Shown here piece by piece: positions 27,301-39,283 of a DNA stretch of 64,000 nt. The notes below the pieces were generated by a model. The model was not told where the DNA came from, ran no database searches, and worked only from the letters and a program-made list of their open reading frames with translations. The position numbers were made by a program, and so were the translations under genes. The DNA lies in NCBI RefSeq assembly GCF_901709675.1, contig NC_051107.1, positions 2,907,501-2,971,500 on the forward strand, in the 5' to 3' direction. Every line of letters begins with the position of its first letter. The stretch's first letter is position 1. This DNA is from Syngnathus acus (Eukaryota; Chordata; Actinopteri; Syngnathiformes; Syngnathidae).

Positions 27301-30300
27301 GCTAATGAGTGGGACAGGGCAGCTTAATAAGTGAGTGTCATTTACATTATTTGAAATCAGCTATAATAATGCTCATTAGAGTGGTTCTTTTGTTACGCTG
27401 CCGCTGTAATTAGAATTTCATCTCAACTCCTTGGAAGAGAAGAGAAAAAAAAAAAAAACGAGGGCACCCATTGCTAATAATGTCTGTAATGCATTTGTTA
27501 CTACAAGGCGATACAAGGAGAGAAGGAACTGGGTATTTTTTTTTCCTTCTTTTTAAGTGTCCCTTAATTGATGTCGGCTTAATTAGAGCTTGTTAGGCAT
27601 TCATTTCATTTTTAATCAGTAACTGAGTACATGCACAATGCGCTCCTCCACCCACAGCGTGATAGCTCGCCGCTAAGACCCAAGAAAATGAAATATTTTT
27701 TTTTTTGCTCACGATCGACTTATTGCAACAAATTGGCGGTGTGTTAAGCAGGTGGCTTTTTTGACCTCACCCAGTGGCACCAACATGTCTCGGCAGCCAG
27801 ACTACACAAAGACGGCACAACAACAAAAAATCAATCAGTGTCTTCCAAGGTTAAATCGTTTCAACGGGGAAATAAAAGAATATAAATAATTGTTCAATTT
27901 TATACGGATATTTTTGATTTTTTTTTTCATTACCACATAACAGATTATCTCTATATTTATTTAAAGAATATCTGTTTTCTTAGGTATAAACGTTTACTGC
28001 AAGAGATGACTGCAAATACGATTCCAGATAACCCTGAGTTCCAACAGCTTTCACGTAAGTGCCTTTCGCAATTGTGCTCCCGTCTCAGTAATCCTTTTTT
28101 TCCCCCCCTACCTGCGTGTCAAGGTCAATATATATATTTTTTTATATTGTTAAGCGATGAATACCGCACTCTCCATCTTGTCCCTCAAGTGGTTGATGCG
28201 CCCACATGTTTTCATGTCATTTCAGGATTCAGTCGATGTTTGTGTTGATCCAGGTCGTCAAAACCGATGGACAGAATGAGTCAGTCAGTCACGATGCAAC
28301 TTACATCAAAAAGTTCGCCTGGTAGTTTTTTCATTTTAGTAAAAAAAAAACTTTATTTATATTTTTTGTTGAATTTGAAATGATCCAACCTCTACTTTGG
28401 TTCCAGCGTCAGTCAAACCAAGAAAAACTCAGTGGAAACTTTTCATTGTAAAAAGTCCGTCACCAGACAGTCATTCCAAAAGAAAGCCCTCATTAGTTTA
28501 ATTTGGCGAACAAAGACCGCGTTAGCATTCCCTTTCATTCCCCATTTGCCGTTATTGTCGCAGCGGCGCTTCGGCCAGCGGAGAAATGAAAGCCAAGTAA
28601 AAGCTCAACGCGAGTGCAAGTTCTGGTTTGATGTGGATTTTGACATAATTAATTGGGAGTGGATCAGAGGCTATTAAGCTAGCGCGATATTAATAAATAA
28701 AGTCCTCCGACATCAACACAAATCCCGATAATGACTCATTGCGGTCGTCAAATAAACAGCGAAGTCGACTGAAGTGCGAATATACACAAGGAATTATTTA
28801 TGGCTATCAATTAAAATCTCATTGCTGATGTGCTGCCTTTGCTTACAAATTAAAACAGCCCGTGACTCTAAGATGAAGGTACATATCTGAAAGTGCTCCA
28901 CCATCGTCTCTTCCTCTTCTCATTAGCGATCTGTTTTTAAACTTGTTTTTTTTTTAATGGGGGTTGGGTGTTTTTTCGCGTTTTCCGTCGTCAGCCCCAA
29001 TTGTATTGCAAAGGGAATTATTTTTAAAAGATATTTCTGACAAATCACGTATCTGATTAAGGAAACGAGCTCATGCGGGGTTGTTGTTGTTGTTTTCTCT
29101 CGTGTTGCTCCGTGTCGTTTTCCCCCTGAAGCTTCTGTTTTCTGCCTTGCTTTGCATTCTCGCTCGATTTAATTGTTATAATTGCGTCACTTTGGGAATT
29201 TTTTTTTTGCCCGCTTACAGTACGACACAACCCAAGCACGAAAACAATGTACGACCCGATAAATGATGCTGAGACTTTGTCGTAAAAGTTCTTCCGGCTT
29301 TTGTTTCATTGTCAAACAGTCTAAATAGCAAATAAGTGGAATAAAGTGTCCAAGAATTGCAAGAGTTCTTCAGCATGTCTAATAGGCGAGATGTATTATT
29401 AATGCCTCGGCCAGATCTCATGTCAAGAAGGCGGTAATTAGAAGTTGTTGTTTTTCCGAGGCAGTAAAAATATTCCGAGCACGCATAACAAAGGGGGAAA
29501 AGTCTACACGGATGCCTTGTTTGGTTTACATTGTAATTGTTGTGGAGTTAAGCGAGCTAATTAGGCGGCGATTATTTTAGTAGAGACACGTCGCCGAGAG
29601 GCTCGTGTTCATCTCGATTTTCCTTCCTCGGAAACCAAAGTTGAAAAGTTGCGCTTGAAATTCAGCCACGCGTCGTGACATCGAACGTGTTAATGATGTA
29701 GCTGGAAATGTTTACAGCTATTATCGGGGATGCGTTGCAGTAATCGTCATGGCTTTGTCCTTTTTTCATGTATTTTTTTTTTCCGGTGCTAAGGTTTTGT
29801 TGCAAAAAGTTTCTTGCAATAATTGATACATGGAGGAATTCAATTTAAGGGAATTGAATTTGTAGAAATCAAACCGGTAAAGGAGTGTAAACACATACTA
29901 ACAATTGGGCCCAATTAGCAAAACCCTGATTATCAGTCTCAGATTCTCAGATCTGCCTGATCTTCAGTCAACACTCTAAAATGGAGCACTGGGTTATACG
30001 GAGAACCGGGTTATATGGAAAACCGGGTTATACGGAGCATTACTCCACATTAAGGGAAACAAGCCAGTCCAGTAAATAAGTCAAACTTTATCCAACTTCA
30101 ATTAGACATCCTAATATTTGACATAAAGGATTTTAAGTGCCCCTTATAGTCCGAAAAATACGGTAAAGTCATCCACCGGTATAATGTGTTTTTTTTTTTG
30201 CCACAGGGGTGGTGTCTGCGGTGGATGAGCTGCACCAACGTATCCAGAACAATACCCGGCGCCACGAGAACCACCTGCAGCTGTGCCGAGTGCGGAAACT

Positions 30301-33300
30301 GCTGAAGGGGCGAAAGACGAAGGTGTTGGCTGCAGGTTAGGGAGCCTCTGATCACTTATTCTTTTCATCTGGTTGGAGCGGCACCTCAAACCACCCCTCT
30401 CCGCGTCTATTGCCGTGTCCTGCGGGACTTAAGAGTAGATGCAAGTGGAGATATGGAAAAAAAAGGGAAATTCACTAAATAAAGATGAATTGTGTACAGT
30501 AGGTAGATCTTTTTATAGCCGATAATCAGGGCAACTTTCTCCAATGTGGTTTGAGTGTTTTTCCTTTTTCGCTTAATTATTTCCTCTTTTCCGTTGTGGT
30601 TCCTTCTCTACTTGTGGAGCGGTGGCTTTTTCTTTTCCCGCCTCCTGTTGTTGGTCCCCGGGGGGGGACTCCGGCCTCCTTGTTGCGTTCGCTCGGCCTG
30701 CCAATATCCCCCGGGACCAATTAGAGCCCAGTCTCATCTTGTGGACTCGCTGATAAAAAAGGCAGCCAAAGTGTGTTTTCTCGATATGGGTAATGCATGT
30801 ATGCGCCGAGCCACGTGTGTGTGCGGGTGAGTTTGTTTTCTTGGATATTGCCGGAGTGTTTTTTTTTTTTTGCGCAAGCGTGCAACAGAAGCGGCATTTC
30901 TCTAATGCCGATGTGGGAAGTTTCAAAAGCTCCTTTCATTCAAGTTCTCAGACCCCTCGCAATAAACCCACCCAGTCCCACCAGGCCGACTTCAGAGCAG
31001 ACGCGGCCTCACCCCGACCCATTTTGCTTCCCATCGCACCAGCATCGCCATCTCAGGCCCCTCAAACATATTAAGTAGGGATGTGATTTGCGGTAGGGGC
31101 GGGGCTAGCCACTGTGAGATACAAAACCCCGAATCAATGGGACATCGTTACAGCAGAAAAACGGCCCGTTTCCCGCGGTGACTCCCGATTTATGTCTGCC
31201 TCCAGGTCCCTTCAATTTAAGATATTTCACATTTTTATCTCTGGTGACCTTTGACCTGGTCTTGCAACTGGATTTGGTTGTATTAAAATTCACTGTCAAA
31301 ATTCAGTTTGAAATCGTATTCTGATAATTTAATCAAAGTAACCGCATGGAAAAATAAGCATAGTGTCATTTTCTTCAAAAGTAGTAGGGAACTTTTTTTT
31401 TTTAAGAACATGTTAACCCTACTTAGGTAAATATATGCCCTGTTAAGGCCAAATCTGACCTGTCCTCATTCTGTCACATCTCTACAGTACAGAGGAACAG
31501 GACCCCTTTGTAGATCCAACCTTTTATTTCCTGACCCACCTTCTCTCAGCCCCCCCACCACGGCCTTGCCCAAAAGACTTTGTAGTGGGAGCCGAGGTGC
31601 TCTTTGACAAGGAACATTGAAAAAAAAAAACCTTTACGTGGAGAGGAGTGCTCGGCACCTCCTGCTTTTTGAACCTGCTGCCTCAAAGCCCCCGCGGATG
31701 GTCAGATGCTGGCAGGGAGTCTGAGAAGTACCTGGATTTTTCTTCTTGGCAGTGTTGCTAACTTCTCAGAACCTTGTCAACATTTTCTGTCAAGGTAAAG
31801 CTGATTTAGAAAAAAAAAACAGTTTGTTCCGGCGTTGATTTGAATACACGGAATTTAACTTGACGTCTTTGAAGTGCATCCGTTTCAGTACGCTGGACAG
31901 CGGCGGCTTTCCGACGCTTGAGCAAACATACTTTGCCGCTCGAGCGTGAATTAGAAGCGAAGGCATGTTCCGCTATTACATTACGACGCCTCCACTTGAT
32001 TTATTACAAAAACTTTACGGAAGAAACGGCACCTGCCGACAGTCATTTACAAATCGCTGATGTGGAACTTTGCATTTATACCATTATGGTCATAAATTAA
32101 GTTTAATACTTTGTTTTAATTCATTCAAGCTTTTTTTTTTTTCTTCAATCATTTGTAACATTTAGTTGGATAGTTTGAAACAGTTCAGGCAACGGAGAAT
32201 CCGCTATCTCCAGACTATTTTTCCATGTGACACCCATGGCATTTTAAAAGCAATTTGACCCCTTGCACTTCATCTCAACAAACTCATCCGAAGCGGAAAA
32301 TGTCTACGGTGAGCCCGAAAGGCACGTCTCGGGCCTAGTCGTAATCACAGGCGGGGTAATTACAAAAAAAAAATACCCCGGACCTATGTTTGAATGTTCA
32401 TCTTTATCTATCCAAATGTCAGGCTGTTGCTTATTAGCGGCGGTCACGGCGCTGCCAATCAAAGAGCCGAGCAGGAGCTATACATTTATCGGCTTGTACC
32501 TCCCACTGTGGCCGTCTTTACATTTCACGTCAGCCTCTTTTGTTTTTTTCATGTCAGCTTGACCTACATGACTAATTAATTTAGTTGTCCTTTCATGCAG
32601 AACACACCAATTACAGCATCTCTCCATCACAGTTTAAAAAAAATAAAATAATTTGTTTCTTCTTCTACAGGAAGGTGGTACATCCGTGAAGGCTGGCTGA
32701 AGGTGGTCCCGTCCAAAGGATCGGGGGTCAAACCCAGGATGTTTTTCCTGTTTTCCGACATTCTTCTGCAGGCTAAGCGCTGTAGCTACCTGCATCCCAC
32801 TGACAGCGAGAAGTTTGCCGGGCAGCAAGCGTATCCGCTGGAAGAGTGCGTCGTGAAAAAGATTTTCGGCGACACCACGGGGAAAGGAGGCCTGCTAAGC
32901 GTGAGTTTCGATGTCAAAATGATTCCGACACATGAGGCAAATGACCCTTACACATATAACCACCCAATTAATTCATTTACTGAACTTTACAGAGACTCTC
33001 CACACTTCGCTTTTTATTCACCAGTCTGTATGGAATCGTACATATATGGTTTCTAATGAATGCAAGCATGTTGCAGCAGGTGTCGAGACATCTGCTTATT
33101 GACGTGAGGCGTTATTCCCTTTTCGACGCACGTCGCATGTTTGATTCTTACCTCAAGTCCTTGACAGTCGCGGCGTGACGTGAAGTTCGCCAGACGTTTT
33201 GAGTGTCACTTACTTCCTCCTCATTTAGCCCCCCCCCCCCAAAAAAAGTTCAACTTTTAATGTTCCTCCCGCTTTGGTCTGATCCGTCTCGCAGGTCTCA

Positions 33301-36300
33301 GTGCAGCTGCCGGCTGACAAATTACGTCTAAATGATGTAGTCGCTGTCATGAAACATTCAACGGAACGAGTCGCGCGTCATTGAGCAAGCAACCAAAGCG
33401 TTTATGCGGCAAGTGTTTACTGCCAATGCTGCCGCCGTATCAATATTCATTTCGGCTGATACGCTGTCTCGGGAAGCACTTTATGTTCTGCTGCTAATGT
33501 GCGGCGCTCTGATACATAAGCAGCCTGGCCGTGCTTTGATTGCGCAACTTGTGGTATTCAATTCTTTTTCATGTGGATTCGCAGTGGAGCTAAGTATGCA
33601 GTAGGGCAAAAAAGTCAAGTGGAGAGTAATTTAAACAAAAATAAAAACTAAAATTAAAGTTGAGTTCTTTATTCTGGGGAGAAAAAATATTTTTGAAGTG
33701 GAAAAAGATTTAAATTGAATATTTTCAAGAAAATAATAACCAAAAAAAAAAGATTTAAATGGAATATTTTCAAGAAATTATTTTAAAATTCTTTATTTTG
33801 GGGAGAAAAAATATTTTTGAAGTAGAAAAGATTTAAATGAATATTTTCAAGAAAATAATTTCAAAAAGAAGATTTAAATTGAATATTTTCAAGAAAATAA
33901 TTTAAAATTCTTTATTTTGGGAAGAAAAAATATTTTTGAAGTAGAAAAATATTTAAATTGACTATTTTCAAGAAAATAATTTCCCCCCCAAAAATTGAAA
34001 TTGAATATTTTCAAGAAAATAATTTTTTTTTAAAATTCAGGTTAAAGGTTTCTGTTTTGAGAATTAATCATATTTTAGTGGAGACAAACATTTTCATTTG
34101 CACAAAAAAATGGCTAACTTGAAAACAACTTTTTTATTGATCAGGACTTATCCAGTCAGGTGAAACATTTTAATTTTGAAAAAAACACAAATTCATTTCG
34201 CCTTCCAAACTGTTAAATAAAAAAAAATCAGCGCGTGCATTCGTCGGCGTGCGTCAACAGCTAAGCAATGCAGTGATGCCAGTCGCCTTGCGAGATAATC
34301 TCTCAGTTGTTGGATCAGATTAGGGGCCAGATCCATCTCTTCCGGGCCCTCCAGTAAATACATCTTCCTCAAGCCTTGTCGCCGCCTTCCGCCAGCCGGC
34401 CCGCGCGTTATCTAATGGCAGAAATGGCATTTCATTAGCCTCTTATCCCACCGAGGCCCGAATGCATACTCAATAGCATTACCCGTAATTTCTCATAAGG
34501 ACACATTATTGATCCCTAGCTACTACCTGAGCTGAAGAAAAAAAAAAAAAAAAAGGTCTGTCAGCACTCCGGGGCCTTCCTCATCCTGTGCCATGAAGAA
34601 TTAAAGCTAAATTAAATTTGACAGCTGTAAATGCCATGGCAATCTATATGCAAAGTTTGTGAGCCCCCCTAAAAAAAACAAAAAAAAAAAAACACTTTTA
34701 TTAAAATTTATTGTATTTTTTTTCTCCATCAGGGTTGTTTGTTTTGGCTCACCCTTACCTCCCCCCCCGCTCTCATTCAACTTCCTTTTTCTCTCCGCGC
34801 CGCTGGAATATTTTCCCACATCCCCGACAGATTCTCTTTGATGTATAAATAATCAAGCGAAATTATGTGCGCCCGGGCTCTGTCGTCCTTATTATACAAA
34901 GTAATTTCTACCTAAGAGGGTCAGATTTCCTGACAAATCCCTAATTACGCCACAGCGAAAAGAAACGCAAGCTACTTATGCGTGAATCGAGTGCCTCATC
35001 TCACGTACCACTCAATTCAGCCTCTTTAATTAGATAATACGTTTGACGAATGGAGCTATTTTTTTTTATCTATTTAATGTATAATAAGAGAGGGAGAAAA
35101 AAATGTCGTCTGAGCTTCTAAGTTCCTTCCCGATCAATATCTCACTACCAAACAAACTAGTTCCTACGTCTGAAAATTCCACAGCTTAAATGTAAAAGGT
35201 CATTTAATATAGCAAAGGGCTAATTCTGAAGCCTTTCGAAAAAGGTTTGCGCTTAAAGTCTTGAAGGTCTGTTTGGCTCTCGTGCCTGTTTTTAGCAATA
35301 CATTGATCAACTCAATATTAAATAATGATAAATAATTGAACTTGGATGGAGTTTTACTATATGGTCAGCATACAAGGGGAGATATTTACTGGGATGGCCT
35401 GCCTTCTACTGTTTGAATACGGGTATTACAGTTCTAAAGAGATTTCAGGAAAAGTGCGTGAAGCGATGAAAAAATCATGACCGTTGACTATACATCAGTT
35501 TTTGTTATTTATGGTATACGATGGAGTAAAAATTAACATTTGTTGTTCCGTTTTCTCCTCCAGCTGACTTTTCCTAAAGCCAAACTCCTGCTCATGTCAA
35601 ACAACGTGGAGGATTTTAATGATTGGTACCAAAGCTTGTCCTCAGCAGTTAGGTAAGTAAACTTGTGTTTATGTTTGAGTTTCATTCAGAAGTCCAAAAA
35701 AAAAAAAGACTAAAAATATTTAAAATTTTGATTATCGCACTTGCAAGGCCTATTTTTAGCTTGGATAAATCAAAATAGTATTTTTTTATTGCAGTATGAC
35801 ATATTTTCAAATTGAAAATAAATTAATTGAATTACTTTTATGTTCAAACAATTTTAAAAAATGGTTTTAAAGATGTTTCAAGCATGTAGGAGGTGTATCA
35901 CCCAGAACTTGTCAAATCTCAGACTAGGACTGACCTGGCCCGTCGTCACCGGTGGAAGGTCCCCGAAACAAGCAAAGGCCAGATATACTATAAGAAGGGG
36001 GTCCCCGCCCCCCCAACCCTACCGGCTAATTAGTTTATCCCGTTGTCAGGGATGCTGTCAAGGGGAGGCTGTCAAAGCAATCGGACCACCCGGTGGACGA
36101 GCCGGTCTACAGGTTCTAAACTCCGGGGAGCGTAATTAGCCGTAGCGTAGGACCATGTAAGAGGACAGGCTGAGAGGAGCAGAGGTCAGCGGCGCTCACA
36201 CCAGGTCCGTCGGGTATGTGTGCGTGTCCACACATGGCTAAATTATTGATTTCCGGAAAGACTTCACAATGCTTGACTGAGGTTTTTTTTCCCCGTACTC

Positions 36301-37159
36301 TATTATTTTTAATGACAAAATTACCCATTCACAGTCATCTTTATTTTTTTTTTAATAAATACACACTTTTCACACCGCAACTAGTAGACAGGGGACTTAA
36401 TTAGTGACTAAATCAATGCCGGTGGCACTAAATGAAGGATGAGCTCTGTTAAGGCCCGACCGCCGGGGATGTGCTGGATGCTAAACACCATTGAAACCCT
36501 TACTTACCTTTTCATTTGCAGCTATAAGCCCTTTCCCGCTTATCGGGTCGCTCTCCTGTGTGTGTTCCATATTTTGTTTGCATTAAAAAAAAATCAACAA
36601 ACTGTGTTTGCAGGAAGCTGCAGTCCAAGTCGACGGTTGTCCTTCAGCGAGAGGATTTGAACCAGGAACCTCTCGGCTCGGCCGCTGAGGGACGCAATTT
36701 ACAAAGCGGCAATGCCAATAGGAAGAGGAATGTGGTAAATAAACAGTTAGAAAAAATAAATAGTAGCACCCTCCAGTTTTGTGTTAACGCAGTTTTGTGC
36801 AACTAGCTTGTACACAACAATGAATCTATGCAATATAAATTATTGTATTGTGAAATTATTCAGTACAAAGGAACCGGTTCTGAGATTTCTACCCGTTTAT
36901 GCAGGTGAGCAACGAGCCTGGTGAGCTTGCTCAAAAAGCGTCCGTGAGTGGGAGAGCAGCGCCCCCAACGGATGAAACAGTCCACTACAGAGCAAAGGTC
37001 CTTTCATTCTTTCATAGTTTCAACCAAGCAAGCCATCAAGCCTTTTTTTGTTGCTCCATTTAAGTTTTGTTTTTTTGCATCCAACAGCTCAGTGTCCACG
37101 TCAAGCTGCGTTCTCCTCTGAGAGATTTCTTTCCTAAATGCAGAAAATATTCGACGTGA
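18279..37159 (+). CDS. arhgef39: Rho guanine nucleotide exchange factor 39
   Basis: A DH-PH exchange factor that would load GTP onto Rho-family GTPases at the membrane. Exons: 18279-18428, 19302-19396, 23287-23407, 24087-24205, 27984-28054, 30207-30335, 32671-32900, 35564-35652, then probably 36614-36734, 36905-36997 and 37088-37159 (stop). All junctions are GT-AG and phases agree throughout, giving about 429 residues. The first eight exons alone give about 335, the human length. The DH domain spans about residues 27-200 (RDRWERKRSRVARELVLSEQ, LKKNKAFRRFKKLQEGRPEF). The PH domain spans about 230-335 (GRWYIREGWLK, RMFFLFSDILLQAK, DFNDWYQSLSS). No frameshift is seen. The Met at 18279 is the only good start before the conserved WERKR block. 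The last three exons form a Lys/Ser/Glu-rich tail without a known domain; exon 11 is the least certain. Introns are filled with simple repeats and MITEs. Confidence 0.88.
18701..18720 (-). promoter_or_regulatory. candidate CTCF site in arhgef39 intron 1
   Basis: ACTGCCCCCTGTTGGCCAA is the reverse complement of a TTGGCCAACAGGGGGCAGT word. It is close to the CTCF core TGGCCACCAGGGGGCGC. Motif only. Confidence 0.35.
20953..20975. repeat. CA dinucleotide microsatellite
   Basis: About eleven CA units in arhgef39 intron 2. A TG tract of about ten units lies at 21956-21975 and a G-run at about 21336-21361 in the same intron. Confidence 0.85.
22601..23086. mobile_element. non-autonomous hAT-like element with 8-bp target duplication
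   Basis: The left end reads CACAGGTATCAAACTCAAGG and the right end TTTGACACCCCTC, which are inverted relatives of the fish hAT terminus CAGGGGTGTCAAAC. The flanks carry a perfect 8-bp direct repeat GTCTATGC (22593-22600 and 23087-23094), the usual hAT target-site length. The body has typical words GGCCCGGGGGCC and ATGCGGCCCGTG. A second element (22733-22904) is nested inside. It lies in arhgef39 intron 2. Confidence 0.8.
22733..22904. mobile_element. MITE nested in the hAT-like element
   Basis: The ends are TACCGTAATTTTCGGACTAT and the inverted TATAGTCCGAAAATTGCGGTA-type sequence. Internal words are CGACTTATACTC and GTGCGACTTATA. It belongs to the same broad terminal-repeat group as the copies at 2.0 and 5.1 kb but is a distinct subfamily (gtcgc instead of gcgcc). 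Confidence 0.8.
24272..24373. repeat. TTTC tetranucleotide microsatellite
   Basis: A long TTTC array in arhgef39 intron 4 follows the 3' end of exon 4 by about 65 bases. It continues into imperfect TTTATTCA repeats up to about 24.6 kb. Confidence 0.93.
24651..24720. mobile_element. MITE left-end remnant
   Basis: TACCGAACTATAAGGCACTC matches one end of the ccggactataaggcgc family. The right end is not recognisable. Confidence 0.4.
26829..27116. mobile_element. MITE, diverged copy
   Basis: The left end is TACCGTATTTTTCAGACGAT. The right end is GCGCCTTATACTGTAAAAAA followed by TACGGTA. The interior (gagccgggttaaaagac, gcacattaagg) is shared with the copy at about 30.0 kb, so these two form a second subfamily. 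It lies in arhgef39 intron 4. Confidence 0.7.
29970..30165. mobile_element. MITE, partial copy abutting an exon
   Basis: The right end is CCTTATAGTCCGAAAAATACGGTA-like. The interior shares TACTCCACATTAAGG with the copy at 26829-27116. The left part has three imperfect copies of GGGTTATACGGAGAACC. The element ends 41 bases before arhgef39 exon 6. The left boundary is unclear. Confidence 0.6.
33664..34025. repeat. higher-order AT-rich tandem repeat
   Basis: A sub-unit containing GATTTAAATTGAATATTTTC followed by AAGAAAATAATTT recurs five times. Three times it is joined to TTCTTTATTTTGGGGAGAAA plus AAATATTTTTGAAGTAG, so the array has a two-level structure. It is in arhgef39 intron 7. Confidence 0.85.
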
Positions 37160-37628
37160 CAACACCGGTGACGGTCTGAGAGTTTCACTTCAGACTTCTC
37201 CACTCACTCCAAGGACTCTTCATTATTTGACTCATTACGACTTTTCCTTTTCTTGTGCAATACAGACTATTTTATTACTGCCTATATACCAAAAATGTGA
37301 TATTAACGTTGCTGCTTTTGTCACTCGCTTGATTTTAAAAGGAAGCAATTGGGTCAATTGCATTCCATTGTGTGTGTGTGTGTGATATTGGCACATTTAC
37401 ACCCAAAGCCAGTTTTGTTTATCTATATTATCCTTTTATGATTTTATATATAAGTGTGCATTCTATTCTATCCTTTTATTAGCAAATATGCACTTCTGTT
37501 TGATTCGGAAAATGACTGATATAATTTGGGAGATTTTAAGATGAATCGATTCATATCGTAGCGATCCTAATACTATTACGATTGTAATGACGATCACAAA
37601 TCACATCTCGCAATGGAAATCATTTGCC

Positions 37629-37634
37629 AATAAA
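37629..37634 (+). other. candidate polyadenylation signal for arhgef39
   Basis: AATAAA lies about 470 bases after the proposed stop and 590 bases before rergl. It is a canonical hexamer in a plausible place; no downstream element was checked. Confidence 0.4.
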
Positions 37635-37683
37635 ACTCCAATAACAGACGTGTTGCCCTTTTGACACGCAGTAATCAAATATG

Positions 37684-37698
37684 TCCGCCAGAGGGAGA
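37684..37698 (+). promoter_or_regulatory. candidate CTCF site
   Basis: CCGCCAGAGGGAGAC resembles the CTCF core CCGCCAGAGGGCG. It lies between arhgef39 and rergl. Motif only. Confidence 0.3.
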
Positions 37699-38224
37699 CA
37701 AACCCACGGATATGGATCTAGTTTAATATGTAGAGATAAATAGAAGCTGCCTGCAAAAATAAAATAACAAATTAATTTGTTAGGTGGGTACACTGAAAGT
37801 TAATTTGTTAATAGTAAATTTCCTGACTACATTTGTTCTATTATAAAAAAATAGCGTGTGATTTAAAAAATTCTAATCCTGCCTAGCAACAGGTGATCGG
37901 GGTAGGAAAATAAATAACAGTGCAGGAAGCAGGGATGAATTGAACCATGGTCTGCACTGTAGGTTTCAAATTATTTATATCGGCATTGATTTCTGTTGTT
38001 TTTAAAAAATGAACGACCACAAATGACCCCGCCCCTCCATTAGCAACTCAGCTGAATCCCCCCCTTTGCCCCCCTCTCTTTCTCCTCCACCCATCCGACC
38101 GTCTCCCCCGGTGCTCCCCTTGTCCAGTCCACTCATCTCTCGAGCGGGCTTCAACTCCTCTTGTTTTTCACCCCTCATTTCCTCATGCATGCTTTTCATT
38201 CCTGGAGCTTTATTTGAGGAGAAC

Positions 38225-39283
38225 ATGAGCGACATCAAGATTGCAGTGCTTGGGAGTGAAGGAGTTGGAAAATCAGGTAAGAGGATTTCAATTCAAGCAT
38301 GTCATAATTCATATGAAAAAAAACTCTTAGGATCCTAATGTGAGGAAAATAGTTGACATTTATGAGCATAAAAATGGACTGACAACCCCTAAAAATTAAG
38401 TAACCTTTGTTTTTCAGCCCTCATCGTCCGCTTCTTCACTAAACGATTCATTGGAGAATATGCATCATCTTCAGGTAATTAAAAAAATGATTTCTGGACC
38501 ACATCTTTCTAAATTAATTTGGATTGAAATGTCCACTAATTTTATTTTTTTTTAAAGTTAAATATAACTGAACTGTAATCGACCTGTGATTCTTTTGTAT
38601 ACCACTAGAGGGAGTCGGAATACAACCACAGTGTGCTAACTTTGTTTTCTTTGGACAGAATGCAGATACCGAAAGCGTCTGACTCTGGATGGAAGGCAGA
38701 TGAATCTGGAGCTGTACGAGCCATCCTCCCAGGTCAGAACATTGTTATAAAAAAATTATTTCTGCAAAGACTAAATTGTGTGTATTTTTCAGTCCTTTCA
38801 GGGTAAATTAAGTCTTAGCGACCAGATTCACTGGGCCGACGGTTTCATCGTGGTCTACGACATTAGCGAACGCTCGTCCTTTCTTGCCGCCAGAAGCGTA
38901 GTGAAGTTCATCAGAGAGCATCGCTCCAAATCCAACAAAAGGTATATCTCCTAAAAATATTCTGGAAAACTAATTAACGGACATATTTATTGTATCCTAT
39001 CAGGGATGGCGAAATCGCTCGTATTTTGGTGGGCAACAAACACGACCTCTGCCACATGCGAGAAGTACGCTACGAAGAAGGCCAACGCCTGGCGACCGAA
39101 TTCCGCTGTCAGTTCCACGAGCTATCGGCGGCCGAGCACTACCAGGAAGTGGCGCTCATATTCTCCAAGGCGGTGCAGGGCGCTGGCGGCAAAGCCAAGG
39201 AGCGCAGAAGACGCCCGAGCGGTTCCAAATCCGTCGCCAGACTCATCAACAACGTTTTCGGCAAGAGGAGGAAATCGGTGTGA
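38225..39283 (+). CDS. rergl: RERG-like small GTPase-fold protein
   Basis: Five exons (38225-38276, 38418-38474, 38659-38732, 38793-38941, 39004-39283) join in phase to 203 residues; human RERGL is about the same length. Residues 1-17 hold the P-loop GSEGVGKS, with Glu where Ras has Gly12. The switch II DTAGQ motif is replaced by a YEPSSQ sequence, so the catalytic Gln is absent. NKHD (guanine recognition) and SAAE are present. The C-terminus is [12 protein letters not shown], basic and without a CAAX box, a strong RERGL signature. The missing catalytic residues are known for the family, so GTP hydrolysis is doubtful. An effector or scaffold role is inference. The frame is intact. The gene begins about 1.1 kb after arhgef39 on the same strand; this is not evidence of co-transcription. 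Confidence 0.93.
38602..38615 (+). promoter_or_regulatory. candidate CTCF site in rergl intron 2
   Basis: CCACTAGAGGGAGT resembles the CTCF core CCACTAGGGGGCG. Motif only. Confidence 0.3.

Noticed and set aside
28254-28321. Possible extra arhgef39 exon after GATCCAG at 28253
   Set aside because: In the required phase it meets a stop within eight codons, while exon 5 joins exon 6 at 30207 perfectly.
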